16,096 bases of DNA from positions 1 through 16,096 of the forward strand of contig CAJONN010000016.1 in the NCBI GenBank assembly GCA_905235955.1. Direction: 5' to 3'. The notes below the pieces were generated by a model that was given only the letters and a program-made list of their open reading frames with translations, ran no database searches and was not told the origin of the DNA. The stretch comes from an uncultured Marinilabiliaceae bacterium. Its GTDB lineage: Bacteria > Bacteroidota > Bacteroidia > Bacteroidales > Marinilabiliaceae. Made by a program: the position numbers and the translations under genes. This document shows positions 7,103-14,899 of this stretch, in pieces; the first letter of the stretch is position 1, and each line of letters starts with the position of its first letter.

Positions 7103-9154
7103 TCATTGTTTCAAATGTCCTTCAGCATCAATAACTATCAGTTGCTTTTCTGCTTGCTCATTTGTAGCAAATATTACTATTTCATTGGCCGATGCTCTGA
7201 ATGCGTTCTCTACTTTTAAGTTGTTACCTTTTATCACTTGTGGCTCAGATATATTGCCTACATCGGGCACTTTCAGCACTACTATATTGCCATCGCTATA
7301 GCCCACTACTATTGCACCATTAGTGATATTTTGCATTTGCACGGCTTGTGCTATGCCGGGCAGTTTTACATCGCTCACACTTTTGCCAAGCGAGTCGGTA
7401 AGGGTGAAGTATACGCCATCGGCTTCGTTGAAAGCTGCATGAGTTGTCTTTGTCATTTCGTTGTAGTCAACAAAGGCTACATTGGCTGAATGCAAAGCAA
7501 AACGCAAATGTTCTTTGTTGTTGCTGCCATAGACTATGGCGGTTGGTGCATTTTTTACATTGGTGCAAACTATGCATCCATCGGCTGTTGGCTGAAGTGC
7601 TATTATATCTGCTGCTTCTTTAATATCTGAAAGCCAAGCTGTAACGTTTTGCTCATCTATCTTTGCTACGAATGCCGATTTTAGGTCAGATTTTTTTACA
7701 CCTGCTACGTATGTTGGCTTACCATATTGATTTCTAACTATTTGCTTGGTTATGTAGTTGCCACTGATTTGCCCCACCTCATAGTCGCTGACACTCCATG
7801 TTGGCACTGATGGTGCTTTGCCTTTTTGGCTAAACGACTCACTTTTCTGCTTTTCAGCCACTGCTGTACAATAGCTTGAAAAGTTTTGCAATGCCGATGT
7901 TTCTATATCTGCCAAAAATACATTTTCTTCAGTTTCATAGCGTTTCAATCCGTCGGCACCACCATAGTTTTTGTTGAAAAACTGCGCAAAGCGAGATATT
8001 CGTTCTGGCGTTATATATGTGCTAACTACACCAAGTTGCGCTTGTGCCAATAATTTGAACTGATGCAACTTATATATGCTACGCATTTTTCTGTTCATAA
8101 GCGAGGCATTACCTTGTGTGTTGGTCAAAAGTGTATCGCCTGCTATTGCTATCATGTTGCGCCTCTGCTCTAAATATTTAAATAGTTCTCTCACGAGCGA
8201 ATTGCTATCATATTTACCCAAACGATATATAAACAACTCATCATACGGAGCTGCAAGTGCAGCCTGAAGCGGTGCTTTTTTCTCAAACTCTGCCTTTCCA
8301 GTTTTATATTGTGCATCTATTTTTTCTATTTCGTTGCGCAATGGCAATATGTCTTTGTCAATCTCTGCCCTATATTCATTAGTCCATTTTTTGAAGTCCC
8401 ATATCAAAAATCGGTTCTGATAGAAGTCTGAGTATGTAAGACCATCAAGACGATATGTTTCAATGTCTTGTTTGTCATATATTTGTCTATAATTGAGCAG
8501 CGGAAAGGCTTTTGTAAGTCGCTTATACTCTTTGAATTGTGTCTCGCATTGGTCTATGCCGTTTTCAAGTTCTTTGAGCATTGACTCCACTGTCTGATCA
8601 TACGACAAAAGCATATCGTTGTAGTTTACAAAGCGTTCGCACAATTTGCTATATGCCTGAATACTACGATTGTAGCCACTTTTCGATTTTTCTATTGCGG
8701 TGTAAATCATTAGAGTTGAGTCTCTAAAGTTTTTACATTTTTTCTCATGCTCTGCTACAAATTTCTTTATGTCTTCATCGGTCAGTTTACTACCCGAATA
8801 TGGTATGTTCAGATTCTCATAGTACTGACTATTTGTGCGATAATCACCTTGATAAAATATCAAAAAGTTGCCATAAAAGAGGTGAGCATTATCAGCCCAA
8901 AATAGCGTACTCTCTATGTCGCGCAAAGGATCGGTGTGTGCCATTTTGTGCTCACATACCATACCAAGCTGTATATAAGTGTTGGCAAAATATGGATTTT
9001 GTTTCTGAAATTGCATAAGCTCTGAATATATATGGTCGAGGCTCATATTGGGCATATCTGCAAATATTTCAGCATATTTTCTTTGAGCTTGAGCACTTGC
9101 ACCTATCAGCAATAGTACAACAAGCGATATTACCGATGTATATATTTTCTTCAT
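7103..9154 (-). CDS. Secreted 683-residue protein, helical N-terminus and beta-rich C-terminus
   Basis: I do not recognise a named family. Residues 1-23 are a signal peptide with a likely cleavage after Ala-Gln-Ala. Residues about 24-420 are mostly helical, with aromatic-rich, TPR-like spacing near 38-110 and charged, coiled-coil-prone segments near 120-215 and 255-305. Residues about 465-683 switch to short alternating hydrophobic strands with Gly/Asp turns, as in a beta-propeller (for example the blocks around IVCTNVKN, IVVGYSDGNIVVLKV and IVIFATNE). It starts only 2 bases after the stop of the OmpA-family gene, so the two are almost certainly co-expressed, and the product probably works with that protein in the periplasm or at the outer membrane. 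No catalytic motif is visible. The ATG at 9154 gives a clean signal peptide. Confidence 0.7.
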   Translation of the reverse strand: MKKIYTSVISLVVLLLIGASAQAQRKYAEIFADMPNMSLDHIYSELMQFQKQNPYFANTYIQLGMVCEHKMAHTDPLRDIESTLFWADNAHLFYGNFLIFYQGDYRTNSQYYENLNIPYSGSKLTDEDIKKFVAEHEKKCKNFRDSTLMIYTAIEKSKSGYNRSIQAYSKLCERFVNYNDMLLSYDQTVESMLKELENGIDQCETQFKEYKRLTKAFPLLNYRQIYDKQDIETYRLDGLTYSDFYQNRFLIWDFKKWTNEYRAEIDKDILPLRNEIEKIDAQYKTGKAEFEKKAPLQAALAAPYDELFIYRLGKYDSNSLVRELFKYLEQRRNMIAIAGDTLLTNTQGNASLMNRKMRSIYKLHQFKLLAQAQLGVVSTYITPERISRFAQFFNKNYGGADGLKRYETEENVFLADIETSALQNFSSYCTAVAEKQKSESFSQKGKAPSVPTWSVSDYEVGQISGNYITKQIVRNQYGKPTYVAGVKKSDLKSAFVAKIDEQNVTAWLSDIKEAADIIALQPTADGCIVCTNVKNAPTAIVYGSNNKEHLRFALHSANVAFVDYNEMTKTTHAAFNEADGVYFTLTDSLGKSVSDVKLPGIAQAVQMQNITNGAIVVGYSDGNIVVLKVPDVGNISEPQVIKGNNLKVENAFRASANEIVIFATNEQAEKQLIVIDAEGHLKQ

Positions 9155-9156
9155 AG

Positions 9157-11187
9157 TTATTCAGCTTCCAATATTTTAAATTCTACTCGTCTGTTTTTAG
9201 CTCTATTCTCTTCTGTTGTGTTTGGCACAAGTGGCTTAGTCAGTCCGTAACCTTTCGATATCAGTGCCAACGGGTCTACACCATTCTCTACCAAGTAATT
9301 AAGCACCGCTTGTGCTCTTCTATCAGACAATACTATATTGTATTGTGCCGTACCAACATTGTCTGTATGAGCTGATATTTCAATGCGCAAACCTTTGTTT
9401 TCATTGAGCAGTTTCACTACGCGGTCAAGTTCCGAATATGACTCTGGCATTATCTCAGCCGATGCTGTTGCAAAGTTGATGTTGTTGAGCAATATTGAAG
9501 TATTGGCTTTGAGAGGTATGAGGTATACATCTACCTCATCTGCCAAATGTTCTACGTCTAATTGTCTATTGTGGAAAGCATAGTTGGCTACACCGCTCAC
9601 TGTGAGTTCATATTTGTCGAAGTAGCGCAAGTTGGCATTGGTTTGTCCGTTGACCATGCTCTGAGCTTTTATGTCGATGGTCTCTTCACGCTTTAGGTTT
9701 ACCAAGTTGATGTTGGCATTGAGCGGTGCTTTGGTTTCAGCATCATAAACATTTATCCTAACTGTTTTTTTCTTTGGGTCAAGAGGCAAATTGCGTTCAA
9801 AATGCGAATAAACTATGTCGCCAGCCAATTTGAAAAGGAATTTATTTTCTTCAAATCCGTTGCCTGTAGCTATTATGTTGTAGTCGCTACCAAGTGGCAA
9901 CATGAGCGAGTACCTTCCTTCAGCCAAGGGTTGCGAGCGGAAGATGCTTTTGTCAGTTTGGCGCACTGCTATCACTTTGCCCGTAAGTGGTCGGAATATC
10001 TCTGAGTCGTATATGTTCAAATCAAGCTGAATGGTATCAAATAGCTCAATAGTCTGAGGCATTTGTGCCTTTTTCAAATCTTTGTAATTGAGCTGATACG
10101 ATACATACGAATATCCATTGCTACGCACGTCAACTATATAATTATTTGCTGCTAAGTTGGTTAAATCATACACGCCATCTACCGAACTACTTTTATATCT
10201 GCCCTGCACTGCGTTTGTTGTTGGGTTGTATACGTTTACAATGGCTTCTATTGGCTTATGTGTTTTTTGTGTTTGCACTATGCCCACTTCGTTTACCACC
10301 AATTGCGGTGCATATTTATCAGGACAAGGTGTTGATATTATAGTTCCACTCCTGATGCGTTTTTTGTCGTTGCTTCTGATAGCATATATTTTATTGCCTG
10401 CATATTGTGGCGAGTAGTAATCGTAACCTGATTCATCAACAAACAACGGCTCAGGCAGATACCATTCACCAGCTACCGTAGCACGTGTATATATTGGCAC
10501 CGATGGTGCTTTTCTGTCTTCACGCACCGAGTAATACATTGTTTTGCCATCGGCCAATATCTGCACATCTTGCGTCCAACCAAAATTGAGTGCAAGGTTT
10601 ACTGTTTGCAATTTGGTCCATTTATTTTTCGCATCTTTTTCAGCATAATATACGCTCTGCTTGTCCAGTTCCTTTTTCTCTTGCTTCAGATTTGCCACTA
10701 CCCTATGGCGCAATAAGTATATGGTGTTGCCGCCACAAGTAATTGTCGGATATGTCTCATCATCAGGTGTTGATAGATCTGGCTCGAGTTGCGGATTGCT
10801 CCACCCTTCTTTGGTTCGCTCACAATAATATATATCTGAGCCACCTACGCCATTCGGAAAGTTTGCATGGAAGTAGATACGTTGCTCATTGTCTGTCATA
10901 CTGATGCCACCTATCTTCACATCACTACTTACACGGCTGTTTATCTCGTCTATGGGGTACGCATTGCCCCACAATCCATTATTCTTAAATGCTTCATAGG
11001 CAAGTTCTTGCCCTTGTGCGTTGAGCATTGTCATTACTATATGACTCTCTGCCCTATTGATGTGGAAACTGACAACGTTTTGCCATGTTCCTATTTTTTG
11101 TAATTCTATTGGTTCGCCTGCTTGCGCTATATTGTTAGATTGGAAAACAAGACCGAGAACCGAAAAAATTGCTATTTTATATTTCAT
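9157..11187 (-). CDS. OmpA-family protein with PD40-like propeller and CRD-like repeats
   Basis: Starting at the Met encoded at 11187-11185, the protein has 676 residues and a normal signal peptide (1-23, ending in Ala-Gln-Ala). The in-frame ATG at 11208 would add seven residues before it and is less likely. Residues about 35-295 contain PD40/WD40-like strands (such as RIYFHANFPNGVGGSDIYY and ETYPTI). They are followed by three carboxypeptidase-regulatory-like beta sandwiches near 305-375, 390-460 and 475-555. The C-terminus (about 565-674) is an OmpA peptidoglycan-binding domain with INFATASAEI, SAHTDNVGT (including the conserved Asp) and LSDRRAQAV with the conserved Arg. It should sit at the outer membrane and grip peptidoglycan. 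The order propeller-CRD-OmpA resembles PorE of the type IX secretion system without its TPR part. The 683-residue gene follows after 2 bases. Confidence 0.85.
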   Translation of the reverse strand: MKYKIAIFSVLGLVFQSNNIAQAGEPIELQKIGTWQNVVSFHINRAESHIVMTMLNAQGQELAYEAFKNNGLWGNAYPIDEINSRVSSDVKIGGISMTDNEQRIYFHANFPNGVGGSDIYYCERTKEGWSNPQLEPDLSTPDDETYPTITCGGNTIYLLRHRVVANLKQEKKELDKQSVYYAEKDAKNKWTKLQTVNLALNFGWTQDVQILADGKTMYYSVREDRKAPSVPIYTRATVAGEWYLPEPLFVDESGYDYYSPQYAGNKIYAIRSNDKKRIRSGTIISTPCPDKYAPQLVVNEVGIVQTQKTHKPIEAIVNVYNPTTNAVQGRYKSSSVDGVYDLTNLAANNYIVDVRSNGYSYVSYQLNYKDLKKAQMPQTIELFDTIQLDLNIYDSEIFRPLTGKVIAVRQTDKSIFRSQPLAEGRYSLMLPLGSDYNIIATGNGFEENKFLFKLAGDIVYSHFERNLPLDPKKKTVRINVYDAETKAPLNANINLVNLKREETIDIKAQSMVNGQTNANLRYFDKYELTVSGVANYAFHNRQLDVEHLADEVDVYLIPLKANTSILLNNINFATASAEIMPESYSELDRVVKLLNENKGLRIEISAHTDNVGTAQYNIVLSDRRAQAVLNYLVENGVDPLALISKGYGLTKPLVPNTTEENRAKNRRVEFKILEAE

Positions 11188-11252
11188 CGGGGAATTTATT
11201 TTTAACACACGAAATTAAATATTTTCAAACAAATAGCAATATTTTATAACAC

Positions 11253-11296
11253 AAAAAAAAAGACTTCCCAATATACGTTTTTGGAAAGTCTTTTTT
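11253..11296 (-). terminator. Terminator of the ferredoxin gene, possibly bidirectional
   Basis: GACTTCCC (11262-11269) pairs with GGAAAGTC (11283-11290) with one internal mismatch. The stem is flanked by nine A residues on the left and six T residues on the right. On the minus strand the A run becomes the T tract, 38 bases after the ferredoxin stop codon; the right-hand T run could also serve plus-strand termination. Confidence 0.75.
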
Positions 11297-11334
11297 ATTA
11301 TTTCTTAAGTGTTCGGAAGAAATAACGCTAATGC

Positions 11335-11508
11335 TTATGCTTGTGCTATAGCGCCCATCGGACATACACCTGCACATGTGCCACAATCGAGGCATGCATC
11401 GGCATTGATTTCATATTTACCATTACCCCCATCAGAGATTGCCTCTACTGGACACTCACCGGCACATGTTCCACATGCACAGCAGTCATCGCTAATTTTG
11501 TAAGCCAT
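11335..11508 (-). CDS. Two-cluster [4Fe-4S] ferredoxin, 57 residues
   Basis: A short gene on the minus strand starting at ATG 11508-11506 and ending in TAA at 11337-11335. The 57-residue product has two complete CxxCxxCxxxCP motifs: Cys9, 12, 15, 19 followed by Pro20, and Cys39, 42, 45, 49 followed by Pro50. This is the classic clostridial-type 2[4Fe-4S] ferredoxin, a soluble low-potential electron carrier used in anaerobes with enzymes such as pyruvate:ferredoxin oxidoreductase or hydrogenases. An additional Cys10 sits beside the first ligand. The length and motif spacing match the family exactly. It has its own full-consensus promoter and its own terminator, so it forms a monocistronic unit between the OmpA unit and the DUF1573-glmM operon. 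Its presence supports an anaerobic organism. Confidence 0.95.
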   Translation of the reverse strand: MAYKISDDCCACGTCAGECPVEAISDGGNGKYEINADACLDCGTCAGVCPMGAIAQA

Positions 11509-11547
11509 AATTATTATTTTTTAATTTCTTTTTGTTTTTTGTCAATG

Positions 11548-11580
11548 CAAATGTACGTCTTTTTTATCAACAAGTTCAAA
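11548..11580 (-). promoter_or_regulatory. Consensus promoter of the ferredoxin gene
   Basis: On the minus strand TTTG (11580-11577) is followed after 21 bases by TACATTTG (11555-11548), a full match to the TTTG/TAnnTTTG pattern. The -7 box lies 39 bases before the ferredoxin ATG. Confidence 0.7.
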
Positions 11581-11680
11581 CTAAAAACTACGCCCCTAAT
11601 ATTTTAAATATTTTCTAAATAAAATATAAACATAACATTCTATTTATCAGTATTTTACAAGCATAAAAACTATGAACAAA

Positions 11681-12355
11681 TCAGTTATTAATTTTAAAAA
11701 ATAGAACTATTCTATGTAAATTGTGTGCCTCTTCTAAATATGTCTGATTCTTACCACATACCATGTAAATATAATATAAACCTATTTCATTGTTATTTTG
11801 CAACCTATGTCCCAAGGTATATTGCACTTTGCAACGTTGCAAAATTGTAGCACTCTGCACATCGCTACGCATATTAAACACCGTATGCAATGCTATCTGA
11901 TGATAGTTGCTACTGCCCATTTTTTCAAATGTTTTGGCAAATGTGTAATTGAAGCGCGTGCAAGTATTTTCGTAGCCCGAAGGTCTGTATCTCAATAGGC
12001 TCTGATCAAAAAATAACGTATGCGATATGTTGTAATGCTTAGCCCTTATACTGATGCCTTCAATTATGCGCATTATAATATCTTTGTTGCTTATATTAAG
12101 ATATTTTCCGTATGAATATCTGCCTTTGGCAAATATATATGCCGCCTCATTTATGTCGAATTCAGCCCCTACATCTATCTTACCCCAAACGAAGTCAGTT
12201 TCTATGTGCGAATAATCAGCCTCAGCCAATGTTGTCGCATTCCACCTATCGCTTATTGTGTGTGTATACTCAAAAAGCGCACCCCCACTTACGCCTTGTG
12301 AAGCGGCAAGCAGAGGTGTGCATATTAATATTATAAGTATCTGAAGCCTATACAT
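11681..12355 (-). CDS. Outer-membrane beta-barrel protein (DUF2490-like)
   Basis: A 224-residue protein with a signal peptide (about residues 1-19, hydrophobic core Leu-Ile-Ile-Leu-Ile). The rest is made of alternating amphipathic strands rich in Tyr, Phe, His and Asn, such as YSHIETDFVWGKIDVGAEF and IGLYYIYMVCGK, ending in a strand with Phe-Phe-Lys-Ile near the C-terminus. This pattern suits a small outer-membrane beta-barrel. The spacing of strands and the closing segment recall DUF2490 proteins of Bacteroidota, but I hold that family name loosely. Its ATG follows the glmM stop codon directly (TAAATG), implying coupled translation. No transport substrate or enzymatic role can be read from it. 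No clear terminator follows before the ferredoxin promoter. Confidence 0.65.
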   Translation of the reverse strand: MYRLQILIILICTPLLAASQGVSGGALFEYTHTISDRWNATTLAEADYSHIETDFVWGKIDVGAEFDINEAAYIFAKGRYSYGKYLNISNKDIIMRIIEGISIRAKHYNISHTLFFDQSLLRYRPSGYENTCTRFNYTFAKTFEKMGSSNYHQIALHTVFNMRSDVQSATILQRCKVQYTLGHRLQNNNEIGLYYIYMVCGKNQTYLEEAHNLHRIVLFFKINN

Positions 12356-13735
12356 TTACTTCGACAACTGTTCTACAACAGCCATCACTTCTTTGGCCAA
12401 CTGCTCAGCAGCAGCTATGCTATGTGCCTCTGAGTAGACACGTATGATTGGCTCTGTATTCGATTTGCGCAAGTGCACCCACGAGTCAGCGAAGTCTATC
12501 TTTACTCCGTCTATGTCATTTACTTGCTCGTTGGCATATTTGCGTTTTACATTTGCCAATATGGCATCAATGTCGGTATTTGGCGACAAGTCTATACGAT
12601 TTTTTGAGATGAAGTATTCTGGGTAGCTCTTCTTCAACTCACTTACTTTCACTTTTTTATGCGCCAAGTGACTAAGAAACAATGCTATACCCACCAAAGC
12701 ATCTCTGCCATAATGAGCCTCTGGGTATATCACGCCACCATTACCTTCACCACCTATTACAGCGTTGGTGCGTTTCATCTCTGTTACTACATTTACTTCA
12801 CCAACAGCTGCTGCATTATATTTGCCACCATGCTGCTCAGTTACATCTCTAAGCGCCCTCGACGATGACAGATTGCTCACAGTGTTGCCTTGGGTATGGC
12901 TCAGTACATAATCGGCTACCGATACTATGGTATACTCTTCGTTGAACATTGTACCATCTTCACATACAAGCGCAAGACGGTCTACATCAGGGTCAACTAC
13001 AAAGCCTACATCTATCCCACCCTTAGCTATCAGTGCTGATATGTCAGTGAGGTTTTGAGGCAGTGGCTCTGGATTGTGAGCAAACTTACCTGTCGCATCT
13101 AAGTTGAGTCCCTCTATATGCTTCACTCCAAGTGCATTAAGCAAACGTGGCAATATGATGCCACCTACTGAGTTTACTGTATCAATGGCTACACTAAAGT
13201 TAGCTTTTTTGATAGCATCTACGTCAACAAGTTTGAGTGCAAGCACTTGATCTATGTGATACTGCGTATAATCTTTGGTAGTAAGAGTGCCAAGCTCATC
13301 AACATTGGCATAATCAAATTGCTCTGCTTCAGCTATTGACAACACTTGAGCGCCATCAGTAGCTGACAAGAATTCGCCATCAGCATTGAGTAGTTTCAAG
13401 GCATTCCACTGCATCGGGTTATGACTTGCTGTCAAGATGATGCCACCATCGGCTGCTTCTGCCACTACGGCAATCTCTGTAGTAGGAGTGGTTGCTAAAT
13501 CAATATCAACCACATCTATGCCCATACCTTGCAATGTACCAACTACTATGTTGCGCACCATCTGACCTGATACACGCGCATCTCGTCCAACTACTACTTT
13601 GCCTTTTGCTTTACCTTTTTTTATAAAGGTGGCATACGCCGAAACAAAACGTACAATATCAAGTGGCGACAATCCTTCAGTTGGTTTGCCACCTATTGTA
13701 CCTCTAATACCTGATATAGATTTTATGAGAGACAC
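12356..13735 (-). CDS. glmM: Phosphoglucosamine mutase (alpha-D-phosphohexomutase family)
   Basis: A cytosolic phosphohexomutase, most likely converting glucosamine 6-phosphate to glucosamine 1-phosphate for UDP-GlcNAc, and thus for peptidoglycan and LPS. I place the start at a GTG (13735-13733), giving 459 residues beginning with SLIKSISGIRGTIGG, the conserved family N-terminus. An ATG at 13792 would add 19 poorly conserved, Lys/Ile/Ser-rich residues and overlap the upstream gene by 20 bases. With the GTG start, the phosphoserine loop TASHNP carries Ser104, the metal site DPDVDR lies at 248-253, the sugar-binding loop GEGNGG at 329-334, and the phosphate-binding RKSNTEP near the C-terminus. 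All four active-site loops are intact. The GEGNGG loop is common in Bacteroidota GlmM; phosphomannomutase or phosphoglucomutase activity cannot be excluded. Confidence 0.88.
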   Translation of the reverse strand: MSLIKSISGIRGTIGGKPTEGLSPLDIVRFVSAYATFIKKGKAKGKVVVGRDARVSGQMVRNIVVGTLQGMGIDVVDIDLATTPTTEIAVVAEAADGGIILTASHNPMQWNALKLLNADGEFLSATDGAQVLSIAEAEQFDYANVDELGTLTTKDYTQYHIDQVLALKLVDVDAIKKANFSVAIDTVNSVGGIILPRLLNALGVKHIEGLNLDATGKFAHNPEPLPQNLTDISALIAKGGIDVGFVVDPDVDRLALVCEDGTMFNEEYTIVSVADYVLSHTQGNTVSNLSSSRALRDVTEQHGGKYNAAAVGEVNVVTEMKRTNAVIGGEGNGGVIYPEAHYGRDALVGIALFLSHLAHKKVKVSELKKSYPEYFISKNRIDLSPNTDIDAILANVKRKYANEQVNDIDGVKIDFADSWVHLRKSNTEPIIRVYSEAHSIAAAEQLAKEVMAVVEQLSK

Positions 13736-13772
13736 TTTTATCTTATCTTTTTTAATAGAAAATAATATTGTT

Positions 13773-14879
13773 TTATTTGAGCAACTCCTCAATATTCTTA
13801 AACAAATTCTCCATTGGCTGATCAGTTGAAACTATTACGCCATCAGAGTCGATGAGCAAGCCATGAGGTATATTGCGCACACAATATGTAGCCGCTACGA
13901 TGTTGGCAGAATCAATGAGTAGCTGTCCCTTCAAGCCGTCGGCTGCAACAGCTTCACGCCATGCATCTAATTTTGTATCTACCGATATGCTTATTATCTC
14001 CAAGCCTTTGCTTGCAAATTTATTGTATGTTTCAACAAGTCCTTTATTATTGTTTCGGCAAGGTTGACACCACGATGCCCAAAAATCGAGCAAAACTACT
14101 TTGCCTCTAAATGAACTGAGGCTCACTTCACTACCATCAATTGAAGGTAGCGTAAAGTCTGGAGCTATCTGCCCCACTTTTACCCTCGACTGTGCTTCAT
14201 ATTCTGGGCGAGCATTCTCCACTATCTGACGCAACGCTCCCAAATATTTATGATGCACTATCGACCTCTCAAATACATTGGTAAGCGAATCTATTTCAGC
14301 AAACGAAAAGAGTTTCAGAGAGTTGCACAATATAAACAAACCAAGCGCATTGTCGCTATTTTCTGATATAGTATTTTTGACGTATGCAAGTTGCTCAAGT
14401 TGTATGTTGTATATCTCTTCATTCAAATCATTACGCCTATCTATATCATTACCAGTAGTTTGCAACTCATTTATCAGTTTTTGCATCCGATCCATTTCAG
14501 GCACGTTGTTTTGGAAGTTGACCAACATATCGTTGTATTTCGAACCAACAACTTTTATGCTTTCAGGGTCGTTTGCATCACCACTTATATCTATGGTTTC
14601 ATCGTTGCTCGCAAACATATTCAAAACACGAGGCTGCGGACTGCTTGGGTCGTCAAGCGAAACTATAACACATTCAGGATCTGACAATTGCACTGAGAAT
14701 GAAAACTGTCCATTGGCAACTATTGCTGTATCTACCACAACAATCGACAATGTAGAGTCAAACGTAGCTACGTATGCTTTATCTGACGATAAATTTTCCA
14801 AATTGCCTTTTATCTCAAGTGACTGATTGCTACATGCGCATAGTGCTAATGCCGAAACTATATAACTATATTTTTTCAT
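13773..14879 (-). CDS. TlpA-like thioredoxin-fold lipoprotein with DUF4369-like N-terminus
   Basis: A 368-residue lipoprotein. The signal peptide ends in Leu-Cys-Ala-Cys, making Cys16 the likely lipidated residue. Residues about 20-115 resemble the DUF4369 beta domain common in Bacteroidota (GNLENLSSDKAYVA, then the DTAIVANGQFSF block), and 120-230 form a helical linker. The C-terminal thioredoxin domain (about 234-368) opens with VGQIAPDFTLPSIDG, has the active site Trp270-Cys271-Gln-Pro-Cys274 and the expected cis-Pro region near Ile337-Pro338. Both active-site cysteines are present, so thiol-disulfide exchange in the periplasm is likely; thiol reduction as in ResA/TlpA is the usual role, but the partner is unknown. 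It starts 20 bases after the DUF1573 gene, and glmM follows at a gap of 37 bases, so it is mid-operon. Confidence 0.9.
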   Translation of the reverse strand: MKKYSYIVSALALCACSNQSLEIKGNLENLSSDKAYVATFDSTLSIVVVDTAIVANGQFSFSVQLSDPECVIVSLDDPSSPQPRVLNMFASNDETIDISGDANDPESIKVVGSKYNDMLVNFQNNVPEMDRMQKLINELQTTGNDIDRRNDLNEEIYNIQLEQLAYVKNTISENSDNALGLFILCNSLKLFSFAEIDSLTNVFERSIVHHKYLGALRQIVENARPEYEAQSRVKVGQIAPDFTLPSIDGSEVSLSSFRGKVVLLDFWASWCQPCRNNNKGLVETYNKFASKGLEIISISVDTKLDAWREAVAADGLKGQLLIDSANIVAATYCVRNIPHGLLIDSDGVIVSTDQPMENLFKNIEELLK

Positions 14880-14899
14880 AATTTTTTGTGCAAATATGT

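Noticed and set aside
11309..11607. Plus-strand open frames antisense to the ferredoxin
   Set aside because: They are mirror frames of the ferredoxin gene, whose two cysteine motifs on the minus strand are unmistakable.
14278..14826. Long plus-strand open frame of 182 codons opposite the TlpA-like gene
   Set aside because: Serine-rich antisense frame over a well-supported coding region; no independent evidence for it.
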